In this document: in pieces, positions 25,456 through 36,074 of the stretch
How positions within the stretch are numbered: position 1 is the first letter of the stretch
Layout of the letters: every line of letters starts with the position of its first letter
From: Brachybacterium sp036311905
Lineage (GTDB): Bacteria; Actinomycetota; Actinomycetes; Actinomycetales; Dermabacteraceae
Direction of reading: 5' to 3'
Assembly: GCF_036311905.1 (NCBI RefSeq)
Contig: NZ_JAZDCH010000017.1
Span: 62,001-126,000, forward strand
Length of the DNA: 64,000 nucleotides
Program-made: the position numbers and the translations under genes
Notes under the pieces: model-generated
The model's database searches: none
The model's input: only the letters and a program-made list of their open reading frames with translations
What the model was told of the DNA's origin: nothing

Positions 25456-25878
25456 ATGCCCGCAGCACTGCACCCGTACCTCAACTTCGACGGCAACGCC
25501 CGCGAGGCGTTCGAGTTCTACGGTGAGGCCCTCGGGGCCACGCCCCAGTTCGCCACCTTCGGCGAGTTCCAGGCCGTCCCGGCCGATGATCCCGCGGCGG
25601 ACAAGATCATGCACGGCTCCCTCGAGGTGACCGATCTGATCCGCCTGTACGTCTCGGACGTCGTGGAGGGCATGGGCGAGCACAAGCCCGGCACCAACGT
25701 CACCCTCTCCCTCATGGGCGACGACGAGGCGGTGCTGCGCAGCGCCTACGAGAAGCTCTCCGTCGGCGGCGAGATCACCATGCCGCTCGAGAAGCAGATG
25801 TGGGGCGATACGTACGGCTCCTTCACCGACCGTTTCGGGATCGTGTGGCAGGTCAACATCTCCGGCGCCGAGAGCTGA
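25456..25878 (+). CDS. PhnB-like VOC-fold protein
   Basis: A 140-residue protein of the PhnB/3-demethylubiquinone-9-methyltransferase-like VOC group: HPYLNFDGNAREAFEFYGEALGA at the N-terminus, KIMHGSLEVTDLIRLYVSDV in the middle, GEITMPLEKQMWGDTYGSFTDRFGIVWQVNI at the C-terminus (the W-G-x-x-Y-G-x-x-x-D-x-F-G signature). The biochemical function of this group is generally unknown. The ATG at 25456 follows GAGGAGGACGTCCGCC; an in-frame ATG at 25435 is less well placed. It precedes the DksA-like gene by 4 bases, so the two are likely one transcript. Confidence 0.88.
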   Translation: MPAALHPYLNFDGNAREAFEFYGEALGATPQFATFGEFQAVPADDPAADKIMHGSLEVTDLIRLYVSDVVEGMGEHKPGTNVTLSLMGDDEAVLRSAYEKLSVGGEITMPLEKQMWGDTYGSFTDRFGIVWQVNISGAES

Positions 25879-25882
25879 CCCT

Positions 25883-26236
25883 GTGACCGACCGGCCCGAT
25901 CGCGACGCGCTCTCGGAGCTGCTGGCGCAGGAGCGTCAGCGCACGCAGGAGCGCGTCGCGTCGCTGCGACGGGACTACCGCTCGATCGTCGACGGCATGG
26001 AGCTGACCTCGACGGACGACGAGCACGATCCTGAGGGGGTGACCACCGCCGTGGAGCGCTCCCGGCTGGAGGCCCTGCTGGACGCGGCCGAGCGGCACCT
26101 GCTGGAGCTCGACGCCGCCGACAAGCGCCTGGCGGACGGCACCTACGGTCGGTGCGTCTCCTGCGGCACCGAGATCCCGCTGGCTCGGCTGCGGATCCGT
26201 CCGGCCGCGTCGACCTGCGTGGACTGCGCGGGGTGA
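25883..26236 (+). CDS. DksA/TraR-type zinc-finger protein
   Basis: A 117-residue protein with an N-terminal coiled-coil (ALSELLAQERQRTQERVASL, then a helix ERSRLEALLDAAERHLLELDAADKRLADG) and a C-terminal C4 zinc finger CVSCG...CVDC (TYGRCVSCGTEIPLARLRIRPAASTCVDCAG). DksA-like proteins enter the RNA polymerase secondary channel; this short actinobacterial type lacks the long DksA coiled-coil tip aspartates in an obvious form, although DDEHD is present near the tip region. GTG start, 4 bases after the VOC gene. Its TGA overlaps a GTG that opens the relic acetyltransferase frame. Confidence 0.85.
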   Translation: MTDRPDRDALSELLAQERQRTQERVASLRRDYRSIVDGMELTSTDDEHDPEGVTTAVERSRLEALLDAAERHLLELDAADKRLADGTYGRCVSCGTEIPLARLRIRPAASTCVDCAG

Positions 26237-26480
26237 GCCGCTCGGCGGCTTCGCCCGGGGATATCGGCTTGGCCCCTTCGGCGTGGGCGCCGACGGCCAA
26301 CTCCCGGACCCACGCCGCCCGCGTCGCCCGTCAGGAGGCCGGCACCAGCACCTTCTTCCTCGCGTCCGCCCCGGAGCTCGCGAGCGGGTTCGTCGGCTCC
26401 GCCGAGATCCGCTGGGACGGGAACGCGACCCGGATGTGCCGCTGGCTGACCGAGCAGCTCCCCTCACGTACCCGCGCGCA
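26233..26480 (+). pseudogene. Truncated GNAT acetyltransferase relic
   Basis: The open frame from GTG 26233 reads SPGDIGLAPSAWAPTANSRT, then ARVARQEAGTSTFFLAS, then ELASGFVGSAEIRWDGNATR. The last part resembles the strand pair of GNAT acetyltransferases (FLA...VGSAEIRWDG). Similarity fades at about 26455, just before the perfect hairpin at 26484, and the acetyl-CoA loop is absent. It is probably a 3'-truncated remnant rather than a gene. Confidence 0.4.
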
Positions 26481-26483
26481 CCA

Positions 26484-26523
26484 TTGCGCGCTGTGCTTCC
26501 ACTCCTGGAAGCACAGCGCGCAA
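26484..26523. repeat. Perfect 18-bp inverted repeat hairpin
   Basis: Bases 26484-26501 are perfectly complementary to 26506-26523 with a CTCC loop. It lies between a gene remnant and the convergent AAA ATPase gene (stop at 26592). It may be a bidirectional terminator or an extragenic repeat. It begins TTGCGCGC and has no T tract. Confidence 0.85.
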
Positions 26524-26591
26524 AGCCGTGGCCGGGGGGCGGGGGCCGCGGTCCGGACGGGGCCTCGGTCAGCCCAGGCGGGGGTGGCCCG

Positions 26592-27839
26592 TCAGCCGTT
26601 CCGCCGCACGGGCCGCGTGAGCTGGGCGGGCGCGGCGGCGCGGCGGGTGGATCCGGTCTCGCGCACCCGCTCGAGCGCCTCGCGCAGATAGGGCAGGGCG
26701 AGCTCGACCCGGCCATGGCCGGCGGCCTGCAGCAGCTCCTCGCCGATCAGCCGGGCACGGTGCACCCCCGCCGCCCGGGTGTCCAGGCCCAGGCGGTCGG
26801 CGACGTCGCCGGCGGCGCTCGGACCCTCGTCCTCGAGCATCGCCTGGAGGTAGTCCATGCGCCGCCCGGTGACGTCCCGGAGGGCGGGGCCGTGGACGTT
26901 GACCACCATCGCGTCGACCGTGGCGGCGCGCGCGGCGTCGACGTCCTCGATCTCGATCGTGCTCGCCTCGCCCGCCCGGGCCCAGGCTTCCGCGCCGATC
27001 ACCTGGATGAGGTACGGGTAGCCGTGGCTGATCTCGCCGGCCCGCACCGCGGCCTCGGGGGTGATGGTCCGGGAGGTGTCGGCGACGGTCTGCCGGATCA
27101 CCTCGGCGGCGGTGCCGACGTCGACCGAGCTGATGTCGATCCGGTGGGCGCGGCGCAGGAAGGTGGTGCCCGGGTGGGCGAGCAGCTCGTCGACGCCGGT
27201 GCGGATCCCCGCGGCGAGGAAGCCCGCGCCGTGGCCCGACCCGATGAGGTCCTGCAGGTGCTGGGTGACCTCGCGCAGCTGGGCATGCTCCGCGGACTGC
27301 ACCTCGTCGACACTCACCAGCAGTCCCCCGCCGGCCCGGGTGAGGAGGGCGGCGAGGCGCTCGAGGAGGCGGCCCAGCGGCACTTTCTCTCCGGCGTAGC
27401 GGTCGACGAACTCGACATCCGCCCCGGCGCGCACCCCGAAAGCCCCGCCCTCGGCGGAGGTGGCGCGCATCCTCTCCGCCTCCGGGTCGACCTCGCGCAG
27501 CAGGTCCACGGCGCCGCCCCGCAGCTCCTCGACCATCGAGGCCGAGGAGGTGTGGAGCACCAAGGTGCGCCAGCCGGCGCGTGCGGCCACCTCGCGCAGC
27601 TGCCCGAGCAGCACCGTCTTGCCGACGCCGCGCGCGCCGGCGATCAGCACGGACCGCTCGCCGGCGCCGCGCCGACCGGCGAGCGCGGCCGCGAAGTTCT
27701 CGACGGGGGTGCCCTGCAGGGCGAGGACGCGCGGGACGAGGCCGAAGCCGGGGGTGAAGGGGTTCCGCTCGGCACCGCCCGGGGCGGCGGGGCTCGACGG
27801 CCCGGTCTGCGGACGGTCTCCGCGGGAGCTGCGGGGCAT
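26592..27839 (-). CDS. AAA/STAND-type ATPase with winged-helix C-terminus
   Basis: A 415-residue ATPase similar to the archaeal-type ATPase/orc1-like family. Walker A is GARGVGKT at about residues 68-75, Walker B is GLLVSVDEVQSAEH (Asp-Glu), and a sensor region reads GFLAAGIRTGVDELL. After the AAA lid (ITPEAAVRAGEISHGYPYLIQVIG) a winged-helix-like domain follows (DYLQAMLEDEGPSAAGDVADRLGLDTRAAGVHRARLIGEELLQ...VELALPYLREAL). Proteins of this layout occur widely in actinobacteria, their role unclear; some regulate or partner mobile elements. There is no adjacent nuclease or transposase. The ATG at 27839 was chosen although the first 30 residues are a Pro-rich linker. Confidence 0.82.
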   Translation of the reverse strand: MPRSSRGDRPQTGPSSPAAPGGAERNPFTPGFGLVPRVLALQGTPVENFAAALAGRRGAGERSVLIAGARGVGKTVLLGQLREVAARAGWRTLVLHTSSASMVEELRGGAVDLLREVDPEAERMRATSAEGGAFGVRAGADVEFVDRYAGEKVPLGRLLERLAALLTRAGGGLLVSVDEVQSAEHAQLREVTQHLQDLIGSGHGAGFLAAGIRTGVDELLAHPGTTFLRRAHRIDISSVDVGTAAEVIRQTVADTSRTITPEAAVRAGEISHGYPYLIQVIGAEAWARAGEASTIEIEDVDAARAATVDAMVVNVHGPALRDVTGRRMDYLQAMLEDEGPSAAGDVADRLGLDTRAAGVHRARLIGEELLQAAGHGRVELALPYLREALERVRETGSTRRAAAPAQLTRPVRRNG

Positions 27840-27940
27840 CGGGCCTCCTGGGGCGGGATCGGGGCGGGTCGAGCCTATCGAGGCGGGCCGACGCTCGACC
27901 GGCTCCCGAGGGCCGACGCGCGGCGCTCTACGATCGGGGG

Positions 27941-29518
27941 ATGACCGCCGACGCTCCCGCCGCCCCTCGCTCCGCCTACATCGACGCGACCGCCGGGATC
28001 GCCGGGGACATGCTTCTCGCGGCGCTCGTGGACGCGGGCGCTGATCTCGACGCCGTGCAGGGGGTGCTCGATGCGCTGGTCCCGGGCTCGGTGCGCTTCG
28101 TGCGCCGGAGGGTGGACCGCGGCGGGCAGAGCGCGACCAAGGTCGACGTGGAGGTGCTGGTCGAGGATCCTCCGCACCGCACCTGGTCCTCGATCCGGGC
28201 CCTGCTCGAGGGGGCCCGCGGCCGCGACGACGTTCCCGCCCGCACCATCGACCTGTCCCTCGCGGTGTTCGGGCGACTCGCCGACGCCGAGGGCGCGACC
28301 CACGGAGTCCCCGCCGGCGAGGTCCACTTCCACGAAGTGGGGGCGCTGGACTCGCTCGCGGACGTGATCGGGGCGTGCGAGGCCTGGCGGCAGCTGGGCA
28401 TCGAGGGCGGGACCGGGAGCGTGCTCGCCGTCGGCAGCGGCCGGATCCGCGCCGCGCACGGCGACATCCCGGTGCCGGTGCCCGCGGTGGCGCGGCTCGC
28501 GCTCGGCTGGCCGACGGTCGCCGGCGAGATCCTCCCCGCCCGCGGCCACGGTCACTCCCACGCTCACGGGCACTCCCACGATCACGACCACGGGCACACG
28601 CACGCCGACGGGAGCGGTCACTCCCACGGTCATTCCCACGCTCACCCGCACGACCACGCGCACCCTCACGATCACGGCCACAGCCACGCGCACCCCGCCG
28701 TCGAGGTCCCCGCCTCGGACGCCGCAGTGGCCGCGCACGAGCACCCGGCGTCCGCCGAGGAGGCGACCCTTCCCGCGCACATGGCCGGCGGCCCGCACGA
28801 GCACGGCGGGCGGCGGGTCCCCGCGGGCGTCGCCCCCGGCATCGGCGAGCTCGCGACCCCCACGGGCGTGGCGCTGCTGCGCGGGCTCGCGGCCACCGCG
28901 GGCCCGCAGCCGGCGATGACCGTGCTCGCCCTCGGGGTGGGCGCGGGCACCAAGGACACCCCCGGTCGGCCGAACGTGGTGCGGGTCCTCGTCGGCACCG
29001 CCGGTGCGGCGAGACCCGTCGCCTCCTCGAGCCCCGCCGCGGTCTCGGGCTCCGTCGCCGCGGCGGACGCCCACGACACCCCCACCGCCGCCGTGCAGCT
29101 CGAGGCGAACGTCGACGACCTCGACCCGCGCCTGTGGCCTGGCGTGATCGAGGACCTGCTCGACGGCGGCGCGCTCGACGCCTGGCTGACCCCGATCGTC
29201 ATGAAGCACGGCCGGCCCGCGGTCACGGTCCACGCCCTGGTCCGCGAGGAGGCGGTCGAGGCAGCATCGGTCCTGCTCATGGACCGCACCGGCAGCCTCG
29301 GCGTGCGCCGCCACCGCGTCGAGCGGACCATCCGCACCCGCTCCTTCGAGAGCGTCGAGGTCGACGGGCACCGGATCGCGGTGAAGGTCGCCCGCGACGC
29401 CGACGGGAAGATCGTGCGGCGCGAGCCCGAGTTCCGGGACGTCGCCGCCGCCGCAGCGGCAGCCGGGGTGAGCGAGCGCGAGATGCTGGCCCGCGCCCGC
29501 GCCGCCGCGGACGGCTGA
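27941..29518 (+). CDS. larC: LarC, nickel insertion protein for the NPN cofactor
   Basis: LarC inserts nickel into the pincer nucleotide using CTP. The 525-residue protein shows the family N-terminus (SAYIDATAGIAGDMLLAALVDAGADLDAVQ), the histidine-bearing GEVHFHEVGALDSLADVIGAC, GELATPTGVALLRGLAA and the C-terminal ferredoxin-like region LEANVDDLDPRLWPGVIEDLLDGGALDAWLTPIVMKHGRPAV. It is one continuous ORF, whereas Lactobacillus larC needs a ribosomal frameshift. A histidine/aspartate-rich insert at about residues 201-250 (GHSHDHDHGHTH style) is probably a nickel-buffering tail. It is 25 kb from larABE. Confidence 0.93.
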   Translation: MTADAPAAPRSAYIDATAGIAGDMLLAALVDAGADLDAVQGVLDALVPGSVRFVRRRVDRGGQSATKVDVEVLVEDPPHRTWSSIRALLEGARGRDDVPARTIDLSLAVFGRLADAEGATHGVPAGEVHFHEVGALDSLADVIGACEAWRQLGIEGGTGSVLAVGSGRIRAAHGDIPVPVPAVARLALGWPTVAGEILPARGHGHSHAHGHSHDHDHGHTHADGSGHSHGHSHAHPHDHAHPHDHGHSHAHPAVEVPASDAAVAAHEHPASAEEATLPAHMAGGPHEHGGRRVPAGVAPGIGELATPTGVALLRGLAATAGPQPAMTVLALGVGAGTKDTPGRPNVVRVLVGTAGAARPVASSSPAAVSGSVAAADAHDTPTAAVQLEANVDDLDPRLWPGVIEDLLDGGALDAWLTPIVMKHGRPAVTVHALVREEAVEAASVLLMDRTGSLGVRRHRVERTIRTRSFESVEVDGHRIAVKVARDADGKIVRREPEFRDVAAAAAAAGVSEREMLARARAAADG

Positions 29519-29610
29519 CCCGACTCGCCGTCGGACCTCGCCGATCCGCTGACGGGACGCGTCGCGCGGCCCATACTGGAGTGACGCGACGTCGCTGCGA
29601 GGAGGACCCC

Positions 29611-30006
29611 ATGCCCGCCCTGTCCGAGGCGATCACCCTGGCCATCACGGAGGCCCGGAAGGCCCCCAACGGCCGTCACGCCGAGATCCTGATCCACGAC
29701 GGCCCGCTGCGGCAGACCGTCATCGCGCTCCGCCAGGGCGTCTCCCTCGGCGAGCACAACTCCCCGCCCGCCGCCTCGATCCAGATGATCCGCGGGAAAG
29801 TGCGCATCACGGGCGAGGACCCGGTGGTGCTCGAGACGGGGCACGTCGAGGCCCTCACCCATCACCGTCACGGCGTGGAGGCGCTCGACGACTCCGTCTT
29901 CCTGCTGACCACGGTCACCTCGGTGCCGGGCACCGAGAGCCACGGCGGGCCCGGAACCCGCACCGGCGAGATGATGCCGGTGGCCGTCGACCACGTGGAC
30001 GACTGA
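29611..30006 (+). CDS. Small cupin-domain protein
   Basis: A 131-residue single-domain cupin: IALRQGVSLGEHNSPPAASIQMIRGKVRITGEDPVVLETGHVEALTHHRHGVEALDDSVFLLTTV. The first cupin motif is degenerate (EHNSPPAASIQMIRG) and the second has HHRH, so metal binding is possible but not certain. The reading frame and a strong GGAGG ribosome site 8 bases upstream support the start. Its role is unknown. It lies between larC and ppsA and is convergent with ppsA. Confidence 0.8.
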   Translation: MPALSEAITLAITEARKAPNGRHAEILIHDGPLRQTVIALRQGVSLGEHNSPPAASIQMIRGKVRITGEDPVVLETGHVEALTHHRHGVEALDDSVFLLTTVTSVPGTESHGGPGTRTGEMMPVAVDHVDD

Positions 30007-30058
30007 CCACCGGCATCCCCGTCGGCCGGGCGTCGCGCGACCCCGCGCGAGCCGCCGC

Positions 30059-32452
<2,394 letters not shown>

Positions 32453-32460
32453 TGCTGCTC

Positions 32461-32514
32461 CTGGGGTGGGGGTGGGGGTGAGATGGGGCCGGGAGGTGGG
32501 GTGGGGACGGGCGG
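32461..32514 (+). repeat. G-rich tract with G-quadruplex potential
   Basis: Eight runs of three to five G's separated by one to five bases lie on the plus strand, beginning CTGGGGTGGGGGTGGGGG. The location is between the DUF299 gene and ppsA, so the mRNA leader of ppsA is C-rich while the template-opposite strand could fold as a quadruplex. Confidence 0.7.
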
Positions 32515-32534
32515 ACGGTCTCGGCGGCCGGGCC

Positions 32535-33377
32535 TCAGCGGGGCGGGACTCCGCGCTGCTCGAGGCTCTGCAGGATCAGGGCGGACATCTCCTCGACGGA
32601 CCGCGTCGAGGAGTCGACGACAGGGATGGAGTGCGTGGAGCAGACCCGTCGGGCGCGGCTGAGCTCCCAGCGGGTCTGTGCGAGGGAGGCGTAGCGGGAG
32701 CCGGGCCGGCGCTCGGCGCGCACCTCGGCGAGGCGCTGCGGCGAGGTCACCAGGCCCACGCAGCGGGCGGCGAGGCGCCGGATCGACTCCGGCAGCACCT
32801 CCGCCTCGAGGTCCTCGTCGATCAGCGGATAGTTCGCGACGAACAGGCCGTGCTGGAGGGCGAGATACATGCTGGTGGGGGTCTTGCCGCAGCGGGAGGG
32901 GCCGATGAGCACGAGATCCGCCTTCTCGAGCGCCCGGATGGACTGCCCGTCATCGTGCTCGATCGCGAACTCGACCGCCGCCATGCGCCGGTTGTAGCGG
33001 TGCACGTCGCCGACGCCGTGGAGCCGGGCCGGGGCGTGGTCGCCGTGGACGCCGAGGCGCTCCTCGAGCCGTGTCAGCGGTTCGGTCACGAGGTCCATCA
33101 CGAGCGCGCGGGTGGTGAGCAGCTCGGCCCGCACCGCGTCGTCGACGACGGTGAGGAAGACGATCGCCCCGTCCGCCGCATCGAGCCGTGCCCGCACCTC
33201 CCGGGCCTCCGCGGCGGTGCGCACGAAGGGGATCACGCGCCGCTCGAAGGGGACGCTCGGGAACTGCAGCAGCAGCGCGTTGCCCATGGTCTCGGCGCTG
33301 ATGCCGGTCGAGTCGGACACGAAGAAGACCGGCACCGGGGCGTGCGGGCGGTCGTCCTGCGGCTGGGCGAGGGCCAT
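32535..33377 (-). CDS. PEP synthase regulatory protein (DUF299 kinase/pyrophosphorylase)
   Basis: A 280-residue protein of the PSRP/DUF299 family. It would inactivate PEP synthase by ADP-dependent phosphorylation and reactivate it by Pi-dependent pyrophosphorolysis. Signature stretches are PVFFVSDSTGISAETMGNALLLQFPSVPFERRVIPFV at the N-terminus, EFAIEHDDGQ, ADLVLIGPSRCGKTPTSMYLAL (P-loop-like) at about 158-179, YPLIDEDLE and GSRYASLAQTRWELSRARRVCSTHSIPVVDSSTRSVEE. The ATG at 33377 gives the family's usual length (about 270). It is the upstream member of the operon with ppsA, 82 bases apart. Confidence 0.93.
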   Translation of the reverse strand: MALAQPQDDRPHAPVPVFFVSDSTGISAETMGNALLLQFPSVPFERRVIPFVRTAAEAREVRARLDAADGAIVFLTVVDDAVRAELLTTRALVMDLVTEPLTRLEERLGVHGDHAPARLHGVGDVHRYNRRMAAVEFAIEHDDGQSIRALEKADLVLIGPSRCGKTPTSMYLALQHGLFVANYPLIDEDLEAEVLPESIRRLAARCVGLVTSPQRLAEVRAERRPGSRYASLAQTRWELSRARRVCSTHSIPVVDSSTRSVEEMSALILQSLEQRGVPPR

Positions 33378-33550
33378 GCGGCATTCCCTCTCGCGTCGGG
33401 TCCGGCGCGGGGCCGGGGCACGTCGTCGTGCTGCGGCCAAGGTACCGACGCGACGGCCGACGGGGCCGTCGCGGGCGGGACAGTGGCGCGCCTCACGCCG
33501 CTCGTGCGCGAGGGCGCGGAGATGCACGCTCACTCGGCCCGGAATGTGCA

Positions 33551-33586
33551 GACGGGGCGCGCGGCCGGGTGGCCGCGCGCCCCGTC
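33551..33586. terminator. Strong terminator hairpin after the CNNM operon
   Basis: A perfect 16-base stem (33551-33566 with 33571-33586) closes on a GGGT loop. It lies 18 bases beyond the stop of the minus-strand CNNM gene at 33604, so it should end that transcript. It lacks a T tract. Confidence 0.75.
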
Positions 33587-33603
33587 GGGCGGAGGATCCG
33601 CGA

Positions 33604-34644
33604 TCAGGCCGCGGCGCGCGAGTCGTCGCGGATCTGCCCCACGAGCTCCTCGAGCATGTCCTCCAGGGTGACGATGCCGATCACCGCGCCGGAGGCGTCG
33701 GTGGCCGCGCCGAGATGCGCCCCGGAGGCCTGCATCTGGGCGAGCGCCTGACGCAGCGGCTGGTCCGCGCCGATCCGCGGCAGGCCGCGGATGCGATGGG
33801 CGGGGATCGGCCGGTCGCGGGCTTCCTCGGAAGCCTCGAGCACGTCCTTGATGTGGATGTAGCCCACGAGCGCCCCGTCGGCCGCCTCGACCGGGAAGCG
33901 GCTGAAGCCCTCCACGGCGGCGACCTCCGCGGCGGCGGGGGTCACGCCCTCGGGCAGGGTCGAGACCCGGCCGCGCGGGATGACGAGGTTCGCGACCGAG
34001 CGCCCCTCGAAGGACAGCGCCCCGAGCAGCAGGGCCTCGTCGTTGTCCTCGAGCAGGCCGCCCTCCTTGGACTCGCTGACCATCGCGGCCACCTCGTCCC
34101 GGGTGAACACGCTGGTGACCTCGTCCTTCGGCTCGACGCCGAGGATCCGCAGCACCAGGTTGCCGAGGCCGTTGAAGGCCCACAGCAGCGGGCGGAGGAC
34201 CGTCACGATGCCCAGCAGGATCGGGCCGAGGATCAGCGCCATCCGCTCGGGGCCGGCGAGCGCGATGTTCTTGGGGACCATCTCGCCGAAGACCACGTGC
34301 AGGTAGGTCACGAGGGACAGGGCGATCACGAAGGCGATCGGGTGCTGGAGGGCCTCCGGCACGCCGATCCACGCGAAGGGGACCTCGAGCAGGTGCGCGA
34401 TCGCGGGCTCGCTGATAGCGCCGAGCGCCAGCGAGCAGACGGTGATGCCGAGCTGGGCGCCCGCCATCATCAGGCTGACCTGCTCCATCGCGCCGAGGGT
34501 GCGCTTCGCGGCCCAGTTCCCCTCGAGGGCCTTCGGCTCGATGATCGAGCGGCGGGCGGAGATCAGGGAGAACTCGGCGCCGACGAAGAAGGCGTTGGCG
34601 AGCAGCAGCACGAGCGTGAGGGCGAGTCCGGTGAAGTCGCTCAT
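33604..34644 (-). CDS. CNNM/CorC-type Mg2+ transport-related membrane protein
   Basis: A 346-residue hemolysin-C/CNNM family member. DUF21 membrane domain at residues 1-185 with four hydrophobic segments (LALTLVLLLANAFFVGAEFSLISARRS; GAQLGITVCSLALGAISEPAI; ALSLVTYLHVVFGEMVPKNIALAGPERMA; LGPILLGIVTVLRPLLWAFN), followed by paired CBS domains (SKEGGLLEDNDEALL...VSTLPEG; GYIHIKDVLEA; GIVTLEDMLEELVGQI). It lacks the C-terminal CorC/HlyC domain of its upstream neighbour. Relatives move or regulate Mg2+. The ATG overlaps the stop of the upstream paralogue by 4 bases, so the two are translated together and may form a hetero-oligomer. Confidence 0.88.
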   Translation of the reverse strand: MSDFTGLALTLVLLLANAFFVGAEFSLISARRSIIEPKALEGNWAAKRTLGAMEQVSLMMAGAQLGITVCSLALGAISEPAIAHLLEVPFAWIGVPEALQHPIAFVIALSLVTYLHVVFGEMVPKNIALAGPERMALILGPILLGIVTVLRPLLWAFNGLGNLVLRILGVEPKDEVTSVFTRDEVAAMVSESKEGGLLEDNDEALLLGALSFEGRSVANLVIPRGRVSTLPEGVTPAAAEVAAVEGFSRFPVEAADGALVGYIHIKDVLEASEEARDRPIPAHRIRGLPRIGADQPLRQALAQMQASGAHLGAATDASGAVIGIVTLEDMLEELVGQIRDDSRAAA

Positions 34645-36074
34645 CGACGCGCCTCCTTCGACTCGTCACGGCCGCCCCGGTCCTGGCGAGCACCGCGGCC
34701 CTGCTTCTCGGATCCCTCGGCCCCGTCGTCGTCCTCGTCCGCGGGGACGGGCTCGACGCTCAGGTGGAGGGTCTCGATGCGCAGGCCATCGACCTCGGTC
34801 ACCGCGATGCGGACCCGCGCCGGGTCCTCACCGGGGGCGGGGTCGGTGTCGACCACGACCTCGTCGCCGACCTCCGCGAGGCGTCCGAGCTCCATGGTCA
34901 CGAGGCCGCCGAGGGTGTCGTAGTCCTCGTGCTCGGGCACGGTGACGCCGAGCCTCTCGGTCGCCTCGTCCGGCCGGGTGCGGGCGTCGAAATCCCAGGA
35001 GCCGTCGGCCTCGGGGGCCGGGTCGGTCTCCTCGTCGTGCTCGTCGCGGACCTCGCCGACGATTTCCTCGACCAGGTCCTCGAGGGTGATCAGGCCGGCG
35101 TGGTCGCCGAACTCGTCGATCACCACGGCCATCTGCAGGCCGCCGCCGCGGAGGGTGTCCATCAGGTCGTCCAGCGGCACGGTGTCGGGCACGAAGGTGG
35201 CCGGCCCCATGACGGCGGCGACGGTGGTGGTGGGTCGCTCGGCGAAGGGCACGGCGAGGCCGTGGCGCACATGGGCGACTCCGGCGATCTCGTTCTCCGG
35301 GTCCAGGACCGGGAAGCGGGAGTGCCCGCTCTCGCGGGCGAGGTCCAGCAGGTCCTGCACCGAGTCGGTGGTCTCCAGGACGTCCATGCGGCCGCGCGGG
35401 ACCATCGCGTCGTGGGCGCGCCGGTCGCCGAAGGCGAGGGTGCGCTGCACGAGCGTCGCGGTCTCCGCGGGCAGGGCGCCCTCGTCGGCGCTGCGGCGCA
35501 CGAGGGCCGAGAGCTCCTCGGCGCTGCGGGCCGAGCCGAGCTCCTCCTGCGGCTCGACGCCGAGACGGCGCACGATCGCGTTCGCATTGCCGTTGAACAG
35601 GCGGATCGGCCAGCCGAGGACCTTCGTGAACATCCGCTGGAAGCCGACGACGGCCTTCGCGGTCTCGAGGGGACGGGCGATCGCGAGGTTCTTGGGGACC
35701 AGCTCGCCGAAGATCATCGTCATGCCCGTCGCGAGCACGAGGGCCAGGGCGACGGACACCGAGCGGGCGGCGACGGGGGCGAGGCCCCAGCCCTCCAGCG
35801 TCGGCGACACGATCGCGGCGATCGCCGGCTCGGCGAGGAAGCCGATGCCGAGGTTGGTGACGGTGATCCCCAGCTGCGCTCCGGAGAGCTGCGTGGAGAG
35901 GGTCCTCATGCCCTCCAGGACGCCGCGGGCCCGCTTGTCGCCGGAGGCGGCGGCCGCCTCCACGTCGTTGCGGTTGGCGGTGATCAGGGAGAACTCGGCG
36001 GCGACGAATCCGCCGCAGGCGGCGATGAGCAGGAGCCCGATCGCGAGGGAGACGAGGGGGCCGATCAGATCCAT
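34641..36074 (-). CDS. CNNM/HlyC-CorC membrane protein
   Basis: A 477-residue paralogue of the downstream protein: DUF21 domain with four helices (LLLIAACGGFVAAEFSLITANR; GAQLGITVTNLGIGFLAEPAI; LALVLATGMTMIFGELVPKNLAIARPLE), two CBS domains (HDAMVPRGRMDVLETTDSVQDLLDLARE; QMAVVIDEFGDHAGLITLEDLVEEIVGEVRDE), and the extra C-terminal CorC/HlyC domain with an ADGSWDFDARTRPDEATERLG...LGGLVTMELGRLAEVGDEV signature. The C-terminal 30 residues are charged and disordered. Family members export or sense Mg2+/Co2+. It is first in the operon behind a 5' leader with two hairpins and a short overlapping ORF. Confidence 0.9.
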   Translation of the reverse strand: MDLIGPLVSLAIGLLLIAACGGFVAAEFSLITANRNDVEAAAASGDKRARGVLEGMRTLSTQLSGAQLGITVTNLGIGFLAEPAIAAIVSPTLEGWGLAPVAARSVSVALALVLATGMTMIFGELVPKNLAIARPLETAKAVVGFQRMFTKVLGWPIRLFNGNANAIVRRLGVEPQEELGSARSAEELSALVRRSADEGALPAETATLVQRTLAFGDRRAHDAMVPRGRMDVLETTDSVQDLLDLARESGHSRFPVLDPENEIAGVAHVRHGLAVPFAERPTTTVAAVMGPATFVPDTVPLDDLMDTLRGGGLQMAVVIDEFGDHAGLITLEDLVEEIVGEVRDEHDEETDPAPEADGSWDFDARTRPDEATERLGVTVPEHEDYDTLGGLVTMELGRLAEVGDEVVVDTDPAPGEDPARVRIAVTEVDGLRIETLHLSVEPVPADEDDDGAEGSEKQGRGARQDRGGRDESKEARR

